Source: a bacterium | Lineage (GTDB): Bacteria > Verrucomicrobiota > Verrucomicrobiae > Limisphaerales > J093 | Reading direction: 5' to 3' | NCBI GenBank assembly: GCA_021839785.1 | Contig: JAKCAB010000133.1 | Location: forward strand, 1 to 14,786 | DNA length: 14,786 nucleotides | Part shown: piece after piece, positions 1 to 7,716 of the stretch | Position numbering within the stretch: the stretch's first letter is position 1 | Layout: each line of letters begins with the position of its first letter | Program-made: the position numbers and the translations under genes | The notes under the pieces: model-generated | The model's input: the letters and a program-made list of their open reading frames with translations, nothing else | Database searches by the model: none | Told to the model about the DNA's origin: nothing

Positions 1-192
1 GGTTGCTCTCGCGACTGGGGCAACGCTGTCCCCTGTGTCGCCCCACACCCACGCCCGCCATGACTAACTCCCAACGCTGTTTCGCCTTCGGTTAGAAAAC
101 TGGGGAATGTCCTACTGGAAAGGGCACATTGACGCTGAGTGATTTATCACGCATGGTGGTTGGCACGCAGCACTTGCCCGGCCGGCAACCGC

Positions 193-864
193 ATGTGGGC
201 ACAAACAGCTAATTCTACCGAACGGCGAACGCTTTCGCGCAACGGCGTGTCCGGCCCCGTCTTTTGGCGGCGGCTGGCCAGCACCGCGCAGGAGCATGCC
301 GCATTCGTGCGCGCCTTTCTCCGGTCGCCCGGCATGGTGGGGGCGCTGTGCCCCAGTTCGCGCGCGCTCGCCCGGGCGATGGTGGCCGGCAGCGACCTTT
401 CCCGCGCCGATCTGGTGGTGGAATTGGGCCCCGGCACGGGCGCCTTTACGCGCGTGATTCTGGAGTCGATCGGTTCCCAGAGTGCCTTCGTGGCGCTGGA
501 GTTGGACGAACGCGCGGTGCGGCATTTGCGGCAGCGGTTTCCGCAACTGGATGTCGCGCACGCCTCGGCCGAGGCGGTTCTGGAGCACGTGGCCCGGCTC
601 GGCCGCAAACACGCGAACTACGTGGTCAGCGGGTTGCCTTGGGCGAACATGCCCGGGGAGATCCAGCAGCGGATCATGACGAACGTGGCGGAAGCCCTCG
701 CTCCCGGCGGCGTGTTCACCACGATGGCCTACGTGCATTCGCGGCTGGCGCCTTCGGCGGTGCGGTACTGGCGGCTGCTCTCGACCTTGTTCCGGGAGGT
801 GCGCGTCAGCGGGGTGGTGTGGTGGAACATTCCCCCCTCCTTGGTGTACCGCTGCGTCCGATAG
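193..864 (+). CDS. SAM-dependent methyltransferase, phospholipid N-methyltransferase type (COG3963-like)
   Basis: The product is 223 residues from ATG 193. Residues 76-83 read VELGPGTG, the glycine-rich motif I of class I SAM-dependent methyltransferases. An acidic strand end (ALELDE) follows about 25 residues later, where the SAM ribose is normally bound. The preceding segment (FLRSPGMVGALCPSSRALAR) is typical of small PmtA-like phospholipid methyltransferases and of the related rRNA dimethyltransferase fold. Phosphatidylethanolamine or a related lipid is therefore a plausible methyl acceptor, but the substrate is inferred. No membrane segment or signal peptide is evident. The frame is open back to GTG 139. 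I prefer ATG 193 because the 18 extra residues look unlike the family, although neither start has a good Shine-Dalgarno sequence (GGAAAGGG at 117-124 lies 14 bases before 139). It lies upstream of the hydrogenase operon across a 242-base gap and is probably a separate transcription unit. Confidence 0.78.
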   Translation: MWAQTANSTERRTLSRNGVSGPVFWRRLASTAQEHAAFVRAFLRSPGMVGALCPSSRALARAMVAGSDLSRADLVVELGPGTGAFTRVILESIGSQSAFVALELDERAVRHLRQRFPQLDVAHASAEAVLEHVARLGRKHANYVVSGLPWANMPGEIQQRIMTNVAEALAPGGVFTTMAYVHSRLAPSAVRYWRLLSTLFREVRVSGVVWWNIPPSLVYRCVR

Positions 865-944
865 CGCGCGCCCTCCTTGACCGGTCCTCCGCGACCGCTC
901 CTTCCTGACTTCGTTTCCCCCGACAGCGTCCCGGCCACGCGCGG

Positions 945-1009
945 AATCTGGTTTTTTGAATGATACGAATACCTAATTATTGTATAGAAACAAGAAAAGG
1001 TTACTTTTC
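945..1009 (+). promoter_or_regulatory. AT-rich promoter candidate for the hdr-mvh operon, with a small hairpin
   Basis: The gap 865-1106 is GC-rich except for a markedly AT-rich block at about 951-1015. A loose sigma70-type pair can be read there: TTGAAT at 956-961 and TATTGT at 978-983, with a 16-base spacer. Just downstream is a perfect 6-bp hairpin, GAAAAG (994-999), loop GTTA, CTTTTC (1004-1009). This is the only obvious place for a promoter before hdrC and would give a leader of about 115 bases. The boxes match consensus only partly, so the exact site is uncertain. Confidence 0.35.
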
Positions 1010-1090
1010 AACAAAACCCGGTTAGCGAAGCCGCGCCGGCGGTCCAGATTGTCTCCGAAAGCTGTTGCATCGCCGGTCGCGCGGGCGACC

Positions 1091-1096
1091 GGGAGG
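1091..1096 (+). promoter_or_regulatory. Ribosome binding site of hdrC
   Basis: GGGAGG lies 10 bases before ATG 1107. It decides the start of hdrC against the longer open frame that reaches back to 1065, whose 14 extra residues are arginine- and glycine-rich and unlike the family. Confidence 0.6.
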
Positions 1097-1106
1097 CCAA
1101 AACGGT

Positions 1107-1697
1107 ATGGAAATCAAACGCACGATCAAGTACGAGGCCGACCGGGTCCTGGGGTTTGGACGCGAAGTGATGAGCGTTCCCGGATGCGAGGCGCTCGAGC
1201 ACTGCATCCAATGCGGCACCTGTTCCGGCGTCTGCCCTCTGAGCATCTACATGGATTACACGCCGCGCCAGGTCATGGAGCTGGTGCGGTCGGACTTCAA
1301 GAACGAGGTGCTGCAAAGCCACACCATCTGGCTTTGCGCTTCCTGCTACGCCTGCACCACCGAGTGCCCGCGCCAGATTCGCATCACCGACATCATGTAC
1401 GAGCTCAAGCAGCGGGCCATCCACGAAGGCGTGTACCCGAAGCGCTTCCCGATCCCCGTCCTGGCGGAGGAATTCACCAAGATGGTGCATGACCACGGCC
1501 GCATCTCGGAAACCTGGCTGGTCACGAAGATGTATCTGCGCACCAACCCGCTGGCCGCGCTGGGCATGGCGGGCCTGGGGATGAACCTCATGAAGACCGG
1601 GCGCTTCTCGTTGAAGCAGGACAAGGTCGAGCGCCGCGAGGAACTCGCCAAGATCATGGAGGCGGTGGACCACGAAAACCGAAAGGCCAAGGCATGA
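1107..1697 (+). CDS. hdrC: Heterodisulfide reductase subunit C (HdrC)
   Basis: This 196-residue iron-sulfur protein carries two complete four-cysteine [4Fe-4S] motifs: C33, C36, C39, C43 (CIQCGTCSGVCP) and C77, C80, C83, C87 (CASCYACTTECP). The following helical region, with VLAEEFTKMV and a basic, glutamate-rich tail, fits HdrC length and layout. In MvhADG-HdrABC complexes HdrC passes electrons from HdrA clusters to the non-cubane clusters of HdrB. The start is ATG 1107, with GGGAGG ten bases upstream. The stop overlaps the start of hdrB by four bases (ATGA, 1694-1697), so the two are probably translationally coupled. The same fold occurs in GlpC and LutA-type proteins, but the neighbouring hdrB, hdrA and mvhD make HdrC the natural call. 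It is soluble; there is no signal peptide or anchor. Confidence 0.93.
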   Translation: MEIKRTIKYEADRVLGFGREVMSVPGCEALEHCIQCGTCSGVCPLSIYMDYTPRQVMELVRSDFKNEVLQSHTIWLCASCYACTTECPRQIRITDIMYELKQRAIHEGVYPKRFPIPVLAEEFTKMVHDHGRISETWLVTKMYLRTNPLAALGMAGLGMNLMKTGRFSLKQDKVERREELAKIMEAVDHENRKAKA

Positions 1698-2560
1698 AGT
1701 ACGCGTATTACCCCGGTTGTTCGCTCAAAGGGACCGGTCGCGCCTACGAGGAATCGTTGCTGCCGGTGCTGAAGCACTTGGGCGTGGAGTTGCAGGAACT
1801 CGACGACTGGAATTGCTGCGGCGCCACCGCGTACATGGCGGTGGACGAAGGCAAGGCCTGCGTCGCCGCCGCGCGCAACCTGGCGATCGCCGAAAAGACC
1901 GGCCTCCAACAGATGGTCGCCCCGTGCAGCGCCTGCTATCTGGTGTTGAACAAAGCCCAGCACTACATGCACGACTACCCCGCGATGCGGGAACTCGTGC
2001 AGCGGGCGTTGGGGGTCGTGCGGTTGAATTGTCACTGCGACACCCCGGTGCGACACCCGCTGGATGTGTTGCTCAACGACGTTGGCCTTGAGGCGATCAA
2101 GCAGAAGGTCGTTCGCCCCTTGAAAGGGCTGAAAGTCGCGCCGTACTACGGCTGCCAGATCGTCCGGCCTTACGCGACGTTCGACGATCAGGCGAACCCC
2201 ACCTCGATGGACCGGCTGCTGGAAGCGCTGGGGGCGACCGTTGTCCGGTGGCCGCTCAAGACCAAATGTTGCGGCGGCAGCCTCACCGGCACGTTGCCCG
2301 AGGCCGGCTTGCGCTTGAGCTACATCCTGCTCAAAGAAGCCATCAAACGCGGCGCGGACGTGATCGCCACCGTCTGCCCGCTCTGTCAGTTCAACCTGGA
2401 CGCTTACCACCCCAAGATTGCCGCCCGGTGGGAACCGGTGCCCATTCCGACCGTGTATTTCAGCCAGCTCATGGGCTTGGCGTTCGGGTTGCCGGCCGAT
2501 CAGGTGGTGCTCAACCGCGGGATGGTTCCCATGAAACCGCTCGCGGCCACGACGGCATGA
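1694..2560 (+). CDS. hdrB: Heterodisulfide reductase subunit B (HdrB), two CCG domains
   Basis: The protein has 288 residues with two cysteine-rich CCG domains. The first has C9, the pair C41-C42 (NCCGATAY), and C78 and C81 (APCSACY). The second has C154 (YYGCQ), C192-C193 (TKCCGGS), and C228 and C231 (VCPLCQ). In the family these ten cysteines hold the two non-cubane [4Fe-4S] clusters at which a heterodisulfide (CoM-S-S-CoB in methanogens) is split. Both sites are complete, so the subunit should be catalytically competent for some disulfide or related thiol substrate. Which substrate a bacterium would use cannot be read from the sequence. It starts inside the hdrC stop (ATGA). Its own stop is again ATGA (2557-2560), opening a 15-codon mini-ORF that leads to hdrA. 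LutA and GlpC also carry CCG domains, but the spacing and operon context favour HdrB. Confidence 0.94.
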   Translation: MKYAYYPGCSLKGTGRAYEESLLPVLKHLGVELQELDDWNCCGATAYMAVDEGKACVAAARNLAIAEKTGLQQMVAPCSACYLVLNKAQHYMHDYPAMRELVQRALGVVRLNCHCDTPVRHPLDVLLNDVGLEAIKQKVVRPLKGLKVAPYYGCQIVRPYATFDDQANPTSMDRLLEALGATVVRWPLKTKCCGGSLTGTLPEAGLRLSYILLKEAIKRGADVIATVCPLCQFNLDAYHPKIAARWEPVPIPTVYFSQLMGLAFGLPADQVVLNRGMVPMKPLAATTA

Positions 2561-2604
2561 ACCCACAAACTCCGTTTTTCCCGTGCGAACAGGCGAAACC
2601 ATGA
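2557..2604 (+). CDS. 15-codon mini-ORF bridging hdrB and hdrA (possible coupling peptide)
   Basis: ATG 2557 overlaps the hdrB stop as ATGA. The frame reads MNPQTPFFPCEQAKP and stops at TGA 2602-2604, which overlaps the hdrA start as a second ATGA (2601-2604). A ribosome leaving hdrB could reinitiate here and be delivered directly to the hdrA start, which has only a weak ribosome binding site of its own. The peptide resembles nothing I know, and its role, if any, is probably translational coupling rather than a product. It could also be chance. Confidence 0.3.
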   Translation: MNPQTPFFPCEQAKP

Positions 2605-4649
2605 GTGCCAAGAAGGAAGAACTCCGGATCGGGTTTTACATCTGCCACTGCGGCCACAACATCGCCGCCATGGTGGACTGCGCCGCGGTCGCCAGGTACG
2701 TCGAGACGCTCCCCGGCGTGGCGCTCTCGCGCGACTACAAGTACATGTGCTCCGACCCCGGCCAGGAGCTGATTCAGCAGGACATCCGCGAGCACCGGCT
2801 CAACCGGGTGGTGGTGGCTTCCTGTTCGCCGTTGCTGCACGAGCACACGTTCCGCGGCGCGACCGAAGCCGGCGGGCTGAATCCGTTTTATTTCCACATG
2901 GTGAACATCCGGGAGCACGACTCCTGGGTGCACACCGACCGGGCCGAAGCCACCGAAAAGGCGAAGGCGCTGGCCCGGGCCGCCATCCAGCGGGTCGCCC
3001 ACCACAAGGCGCTCGAGATCAAGAAGGTGGAGATTCACCCGGACGCGCTGGTAGTCGGCGGCGGCATTGCGGGGATCCATGCGGCCCTGACCCTCGCCAA
3101 CGCGGGCAAGAAGGTCTATCTCGTCGAGCGTGAGCCCAGCATCGGCGGGCACATGGCCAGGTTCGACAAGACCTTTCCCACCCTCGATTGCGCGGCGTGC
3201 ATCCTCACGCCGAAGATGTCGGAGGTCGGTTCGCATCCCAACATCACGCTGTGGACCTACTCCGAGGTGACCAAGGTGGACGGCTTCGTGGGCAGTTACA
3301 CCGTGCAGGTCAAGCGCAAGGCGCGCTACGTCAACGAGGATCTGTGCACCGGCTGCCAGGATTGCATCGCCCACTGCGTGTTCAAGGAGCCCAAGTTCGA
3401 GGACGAGTTCAACGAGGGCCTGGGCCGGCGCAAGCCGGTTTACATTCCGTTCCCACAGGCGACTCCCCAAGTGGTGCTGATCGACCCCGAGGTCTGCCTC
3501 AACTTCAAGCGCAACAAAAACCCCGACGGCTCGCCGATCGTGAGCGACAAGTGCAAGAAAACGTGCGTCGAGGCCTGCGGCGAAAAACACGCCATCGACT
3601 TCACGCAGAAGGATACCGTTCAGGAAGTCAAGGTGGGCACCATCATTGTCAGCACGGGCTTCAAGACCTTCGACGCCGGGCGGGTGCCGGCTTACGGTTA
3701 CGGCATCTACAAGAACGTCTATACTGCCCTCGAGGTGGAACGACTGGTCAATGCCTCCGGCCCGACGGGTGGCGAGGTACTCCTCCGCGAGGGCAAGCAC
3801 GCGGACGGCTCACCCAAGACGCCGAAGTCCATCGGCATCATCCATTGCGTCGGATCACGCGACAAGAAGACGAACCTCTGGTGCTCGCGCGTGTGTTGCA
3901 TGTATTCGCTGAAGCTGGCGCATTTGCTCAAGGAGCACACCGACGCCGAGATTTACAACTTCTACATCGACATGCGGACGCCGGGCAAAAGCTACGAGGA
4001 GTTCTACAACAAACTGCTCGAGGAAGGCACCCACTTCATTCGCGGCCGCGTCGGCGAGGTCACCGATTGGGCGATGACGCCCGAGGAGGAAGGCAAGCTG
4101 GTCATCCGCGTCGAAGACACGCTGGCCGGCGTGGTCCGCCGCATTCCGGTGGACATGGTGGTGCTGGCGACCGGCCTCGAACCGCAGGCCGACGCCGGCG
4201 AGGTGCGGCGGCTGTTCAACATGAGCTGCGGTGGGGACGGCTGGTTCCTCGAACGCCACCCCAAGCTGGCGCCGGTCAGCACATTTACCGATGGCGTTTT
4301 CCTGGCCGGCTGCTGCCAGGGCCCGAAGGATATTCCCGATACCGTGGCCCAAGCCGGGGCGGCGGCGGCAGAGGCGATGGCGCTCATCGACAAAGGTTAC
4401 ATCGAGCAGGAGCCGAACACCGCGCACATCCTCGAAGACGAGTGCTCCGGCTGCAAGTCTTGCATCCCGCTGTGCCCGTACACGGCGATCCTCTTCGACG
4501 AAGGCCGCCAGAAGGCGTACATCAACGAGGCGTTGTGCAAGGGGTGTGGCACTTGTGTGGGCTCCTGTCCGTCGGGCTCGATCGTGCAAAACCTCTTCGA
4601 GGACAGCGAAATTTTCAGCGAGATCGAGGGAGTGCTGGCCTATGACTAA
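2601..4649 (+). CDS. hdrA: Heterodisulfide reductase subunit A (HdrA), FAD electron-bifurcating subunit
   Basis: This 682-residue iron-sulfur flavoprotein is intact over the whole family layout. The N-terminal domain has C15, C17, C27, C50 and C75 (YICHCGHNIAAMVDC and a later ASCSP). A Rossmann FAD site follows at about residues 150-160 (VVGGGIAGIH). C197 and C200 precede an inserted ferredoxin-like domain with C249, C252, C255 and C259, then C299, C318, C322 and C326. More flavoprotein sequence follows, with ATGLEP near residue 523 closing the thioredoxin-reductase-like fold. The C-terminal ferredoxin domain has two full [4Fe-4S] motifs: C615, C618, C621, C625 and C646, C649, C652, C656. In the known complex HdrA takes electrons from MvhD and splits them at FAD between ferredoxin and HdrBC. 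ATG 2601 is chosen over GTG 2583 because MSAKKEELRIGFYICHCG matches family N-termini. The last eight bases overlap mvhD. Confidence 0.95.
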   Translation: MSAKKEELRIGFYICHCGHNIAAMVDCAAVARYVETLPGVALSRDYKYMCSDPGQELIQQDIREHRLNRVVVASCSPLLHEHTFRGATEAGGLNPFYFHMVNIREHDSWVHTDRAEATEKAKALARAAIQRVAHHKALEIKKVEIHPDALVVGGGIAGIHAALTLANAGKKVYLVEREPSIGGHMARFDKTFPTLDCAACILTPKMSEVGSHPNITLWTYSEVTKVDGFVGSYTVQVKRKARYVNEDLCTGCQDCIAHCVFKEPKFEDEFNEGLGRRKPVYIPFPQATPQVVLIDPEVCLNFKRNKNPDGSPIVSDKCKKTCVEACGEKHAIDFTQKDTVQEVKVGTIIVSTGFKTFDAGRVPAYGYGIYKNVYTALEVERLVNASGPTGGEVLLREGKHADGSPKTPKSIGIIHCVGSRDKKTNLWCSRVCCMYSLKLAHLLKEHTDAEIYNFYIDMRTPGKSYEEFYNKLLEEGTHFIRGRVGEVTDWAMTPEEEGKLVIRVEDTLAGVVRRIPVDMVVLATGLEPQADAGEVRRLFNMSCGGDGWFLERHPKLAPVSTFTDGVFLAGCCQGPKDIPDTVAQAGAAAAEAMALIDKGYIEQEPNTAHILEDECSGCKSCIPLCPYTAILFDEGRQKAYINEALCKGCGTCVGSCPSGSIVQNLFEDSEIFSEIEGVLAYD

Positions 4650-5184
4650 GGAATGGACGCCACGCATTGTGGCCTTCTTCTGCAACTGGTGTACGTACAC
4701 CGCCGCGGACTTGGCGGGCGTGTCGCGGTTGAAATACGCCTCAAACGTCCGGGTCATCCGGCTCATGTGCTCCGGGCGCGTGGACCCGCAGTTCATCCTC
4801 GAAGCGCTGGCCAAAGGCGCCGACGGCGTCCTGATCGGCGGCTGCCATCCGGGCGACTGCCATTACGTCGAAGGCAACTACAAGATGCTGCGCCGCTTCG
4901 AGCTCCTGAAGCGCTTGCTGGCGGACATGGGCATCGAGGAACGGCGCGTCCGCCTCGAATGGATCTCCGCCGCCGAAGGCGAGAAGGTCAAGACCGTGAT
5001 CAACGAAATGACCGCGCAGATCAAGCAGCTCGGCCCGCTCGGCATCCCGCAGAAGTTCGCGACCTGGGACCAGGAAATCGCCCACCTTGCCGCGGAACTG
5101 CAAACCCGCGATGCCGCCTTGGGTCCTTGCCCCACCCACACCCACGCCGCCCAACCCCAACCGCTGGAGGCCGTCCATGTCTAA
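4642..5184 (+). CDS. mvhD: Hydrogenase delta / [2Fe-2S] linker subunit (MvhD)
   Basis: The 180-residue protein shows the conserved MvhD cysteine set: C14 and C17 (CNWCTYTAAD), C43 (MCSGRV), and C68 and C73 (GCHPGDCHY). These ligate the [2Fe-2S] centre that passes electrons between the hydrogenase and HdrA. ATG 4642 overlaps the hdrA stop by eight bases (ATGACTAA) and gives MTKEWTPRIVAFFCNWC, a typical family start. Family members I recall are roughly 130-145 residues long. Here a further tail of about 40 residues follows IPQKFATWDQ, ending in a proline- and histidine-rich segment (CPTHTHAAQPQP, residues 163-174). The tail may be lineage-specific or poorly conserved. The stop overlaps the mvhG start by eight bases (ATGTCTAA), so translation of hdrA, mvhD and mvhG is likely coupled. 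Confidence 0.93.
   Translation: MTKEWTPRIVAFFCNWCTYTAADLAGVSRLKYASNVRVIRLMCSGRVDPQFILEALAKGADGVLIGGCHPGDCHYVEGNYKMLRRFELLKRLLADMGIEERRVRLEWISAAEGEKVKTVINEMTAQIKQLGPLGIPQKFATWDQEIAHLAAELQTRDAALGPCPTHTHAAQPQPLEAVHV
5166..5170 (+). promoter_or_regulatory. Ribosome binding site of mvhG
   Basis: GGAGG lies six bases before ATG 5177, inside the end of mvhD. It fixes the mvhG start and excludes the longer frame from 5087, whose first 30 residues are proline-rich out-of-frame mvhD sequence. Confidence 0.7.
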
Positions 5185-6163
5185 ACCCAAAGTTGCGTTT
5201 TACTGGTGCGCCTCGTGCGGAGGCTGCGAGGAAACCGTCGTCGATCTCGCCGAAGACATCCTCGGCGTGGTCGAGAAGGTGGACATCGTCCTGTGGCCGG
5301 TCGCGATGGATTTCAAATACAAGGACGTCGCCGCGATGCCGGACAAGTCGATCGTGGCCACGCTCCTGAACGGCGCCATCCGCACCTCCGAACAGGAGGA
5401 ACTGGCCGTGCTGTTGCGCCGCAAGAGCCAGTACTTGATCGCTTACGGGGCGTGCGCGCAGTTGGGAGGCATCCCGGCGCTGGCCAACCAGTTTCCGCGC
5501 GAGCAGATCCTCAAATTCAATTACGAGGACTGCCCGTCGATTGTGAACGAGAAACGGACGCGGCCGCAGGTCCGCTTCGAGGAAGCCGGTCGCACCCCGC
5601 ATCTGCCCGAGTTCCGGAACGTTGTTCGCACGCTCGACCAGGTGGTGGACGTGGACTTTTACATCCCCGGTTGCCCGCCGACGCCGAAGCTGACCAAGGC
5701 CGCCTTCGACGCATTGCTCAGCGGCAAGCTCCCGCCGAAAGGCTCCGTGCTGGCGCCGGACATCGCGCTCTGCGACGAATGCGAACGCAAGGCCACCAAG
5801 CCGGCCAACGTGGCGTTCACCGAATTCAAGCGCCCGCACCAGGTGCTCGCCGACCCGACCAAATGTTTTCTCGCCCAAGGCATGGTCTGCATGGGGCCGG
5901 CGACGCGGAGCGGTTGTGGCGCGGCCTGCATCAGCGGAAACATGCCGTGCACCGGCTGCTTTGGGCCGACTTCGCGGGTCCGCGATCAGGGCGCGAAAAT
6001 CCTTTCTTCGCTTTGCGCCAACGTCGAAGCCAAGGACGAGGAAGGCATCCGGAAAACCCTGGCTGGCATCCCGGATCCCGTCGGCACGTTTTACCGCTAC
6101 GGGCTGGCGAAGAGCATTCTGCGGCGTAAAATCGATTTGGCGATGACCGGCAACGGCCATTGA
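5177..6163 (+). CDS. mvhG: Group 3c-type [NiFe] hydrogenase small subunit (MvhG)
   Basis: The 328-residue subunit starts MSKPKVAFYWCASCGGCEE. C11 and C14, with C93 (GACAQLGG) and C166 (PGCPPTP), provide the proximal [4Fe-4S] cluster next to the NiFe site. The C-terminal part adds C199, C202, C230, C238, C247, C251, C258 and C261, which is exactly enough for two more clusters. This matches the three-cluster relay of F420-non-reducing hydrogenases. No twin-arginine signal is present, so the enzyme is cytoplasmic, unlike group 1 uptake hydrogenases. It passes electrons from MvhA to MvhD. The start is supported by GGAGG six bases upstream. The gene overlaps mvhD by eight bases, and mvhA starts 11 bases after its stop. 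The photosynthetic complex I and Frh small subunits are related, but the operon context points to Mvh. Confidence 0.94.
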   Translation: MSKPKVAFYWCASCGGCEETVVDLAEDILGVVEKVDIVLWPVAMDFKYKDVAAMPDKSIVATLLNGAIRTSEQEELAVLLRRKSQYLIAYGACAQLGGIPALANQFPREQILKFNYEDCPSIVNEKRTRPQVRFEEAGRTPHLPEFRNVVRTLDQVVDVDFYIPGCPPTPKLTKAAFDALLSGKLPPKGSVLAPDIALCDECERKATKPANVAFTEFKRPHQVLADPTKCFLAQGMVCMGPATRSGCGAACISGNMPCTGCFGPTSRVRDQGAKILSSLCANVEAKDEEGIRKTLAGIPDPVGTFYRYGLAKSILRRKIDLAMTGNGH

Positions 6164-6174
6164 AGTGCTGACCT

Positions 6175-7716
6175 ATGGAACCTGCAGTCAAACAAGTCTT
6201 CAATCAGGGGAACCTCCGCGCCAACGCGGCTTACCAGGCCAGCCGGCGCAACGTTACCATCGACCCGATCACCCGCCTCGAGGGCCACGGCAAAATCGAC
6301 ATCTACTTGGACGAGAAAGGCGACGTCGAACGCGCTTACATGCAGGTGCCCGAGCTGCGCGGCTTCGAGGTGTTCAGTCTCGGCCGGCCGGCCGAGGACA
6401 TGCCGCAAATCACCAGCCGCATTTGCGGCGTCTGCCCGACCGCCCATCACATGGCCTCGACCAAGGCTTTGGACGATCTCTACAAAGTCGAGCCGACCTC
6501 GGCGGGCCGGAAGATTCGCGAGCTGGTCTATAACACCTTCGTCCTCGAAGACCACGCGCTGCACGTCTTTGTGCTGGGCGGGCCGGACTTCATCGTGGGA
6601 CCGGACGCGCCGCCCGCCGAGCGCAACATTGTCGGCGTGATCGGCAAGGTCGGCCTCGAAGCCGGCAAGAAGGTCATCGGCACGCGCAAACGCCTCCGCG
6701 AGTTGATCGCTTATTTCGGTGGCAAGGTCGTGCATCCCGTCCTGGGTTTGCCTGGCGGCGTCAGCAAGGCCTTGAATCCGGCCGACCTCCCGAAGTTCCA
6801 GCAGCTCGCCCAGGACGGCGTCGAGTTCGCCCTGTGGACCCACGACGTGTTCAAGCAGATCGTGCTCGGCAACCCGGACTACGTGAAGCTGATCACCGCG
6901 GACGCCTTCACTCACCAGACTTGTTACATGGGCCTGGTGGACGAGCAGAACCGGGTCAATTTCTACGACGGCAAACTCCGCGTGGTGGACTGCCGCGGCC
7001 AGGAAGTCTGCAAATTCACCGCCCAGCAATACCGCGAATTCGTGGCCGAACACGTCGAGCCGTGGAGCTACATGAAGTTCACCTTCCTGAAGCAACGCGG
7101 CTGGCAGGATTTCGTGGAAGGTCCGGACACGCCGATTTACGCCGTGGGGCCGCTCGCCCGCCTGAACGCGGCCGAGGGCATGGCCACGCCGAAGGCCCAG
7201 GCGGCCTATGACGAATTCTACAAAACACTCGGCGGCCGGCCGGTCCACCATACGCTGGCCACGCATTGGGCGCGCGTCATCGAGATGATTTACGCGGCCG
7301 AGCGGATCGAGCAGTTGATCCACGATCCCGAGATCACCAGCCCGGAGGTGCGCCGCGTCCCGACGCACGTGCCCAAGGAAGGCATGGGCGTGATCGAAGC
7401 TCCGCGCGGCACGCTGTTCCACCATTACCAGACCGACGACCGCGGTGTGATGACGATGGCGAACATGATCGTGGCCACCGGCAACAACGCGGCCCGCATC
7501 GCCATGAGCGTCGAGCGCGCCGCCAAGGGCTTGATCCGCGGCGTCAAGGACGCTGCCCAGGTGCCCGAAGGCTTGCTGAACAAAGTCGAAATGGCGTTCC
7601 GGGCTTACGATCCCTGCCTGGGCTGCGCCACCCATTCGCTGCCCGGCAGCACGCCGCTTCGCGTGAAGATCTATGATCGCCAGCGGCGGCTTTTGTGCGA
7701 GCAGGTGCAGGGTTGA
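6175..7716 (+). CDS. mvhA: Group 3c-type [NiFe] hydrogenase large subunit (MvhA)
   Basis: This 513-residue catalytic subunit has both nickel-binding motifs. The N-terminal one is RICGVCPTAHH (C84, C87) and the C-terminal one is DPCLGCATH (C481, C484, H487). The N-terminus ITRLEGHGKIDIYLDEKGDVERAY is typical of large subunits. All four nickel/iron-ligating cysteines are present, so it should bind the NiFe(CN)2CO centre and interconvert H2 with protons and electrons. A 26-residue tail follows H487. In the family an endopeptidase cleaves after this histidine once nickel is inserted, and a matching protease gene is the next one downstream. The tail contains an extra cysteine (C509). No selenocysteine codon is needed. 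No strong Shine-Dalgarno sequence precedes ATG 6175, 11 bases after mvhG, so coupling is likely. Hyp maturation genes for the cofactor are absent from the window and must lie elsewhere. Confidence 0.95.
   Translation: MEPAVKQVFNQGNLRANAAYQASRRNVTIDPITRLEGHGKIDIYLDEKGDVERAYMQVPELRGFEVFSLGRPAEDMPQITSRICGVCPTAHHMASTKALDDLYKVEPTSAGRKIRELVYNTFVLEDHALHVFVLGGPDFIVGPDAPPAERNIVGVIGKVGLEAGKKVIGTRKRLRELIAYFGGKVVHPVLGLPGGVSKALNPADLPKFQQLAQDGVEFALWTHDVFKQIVLGNPDYVKLITADAFTHQTCYMGLVDEQNRVNFYDGKLRVVDCRGQEVCKFTAQQYREFVAEHVEPWSYMKFTFLKQRGWQDFVEGPDTPIYAVGPLARLNAAEGMATPKAQAAYDEFYKTLGGRPVHHTLATHWARVIEMIYAAERIEQLIHDPEITSPEVRRVPTHVPKEGMGVIEAPRGTLFHHYQTDDRGVMTMANMIVATGNNAARIAMSVERAAKGLIRGVKDAAQVPEGLLNKVEMAFRAYDPCLGCATHSLPGSTPLRVKIYDRQRRLLCEQVQG

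Noticed and set aside
36..55. Similarity between CCCACACCCACGCC near the window start and the end of mvhD (about 5132-5150)
   Set aside because: It is a short low-complexity C/A run in GC-rich DNA and does not extend on either side.
1..138. Tail of a preceding gene
   Set aside because: Two frames are open for about 20 codons from the window edge (stops at 61-63 and 65-67), but neither gives a recognisable C-terminus, so none can be called.
988..1157. Protein-like reading across the hdrC leader in a different frame
   Set aside because: It has no ATG, GTG or TTG start and runs into hdrC out of frame.
2511..3800. A 429-codon minus-strand frame across hdrA, and a similar one at 1346-2611 across hdrB and hdrC
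   Set aside because: Both lie opposite fully conserved plus-strand proteins and have the composition of antisense shadows.
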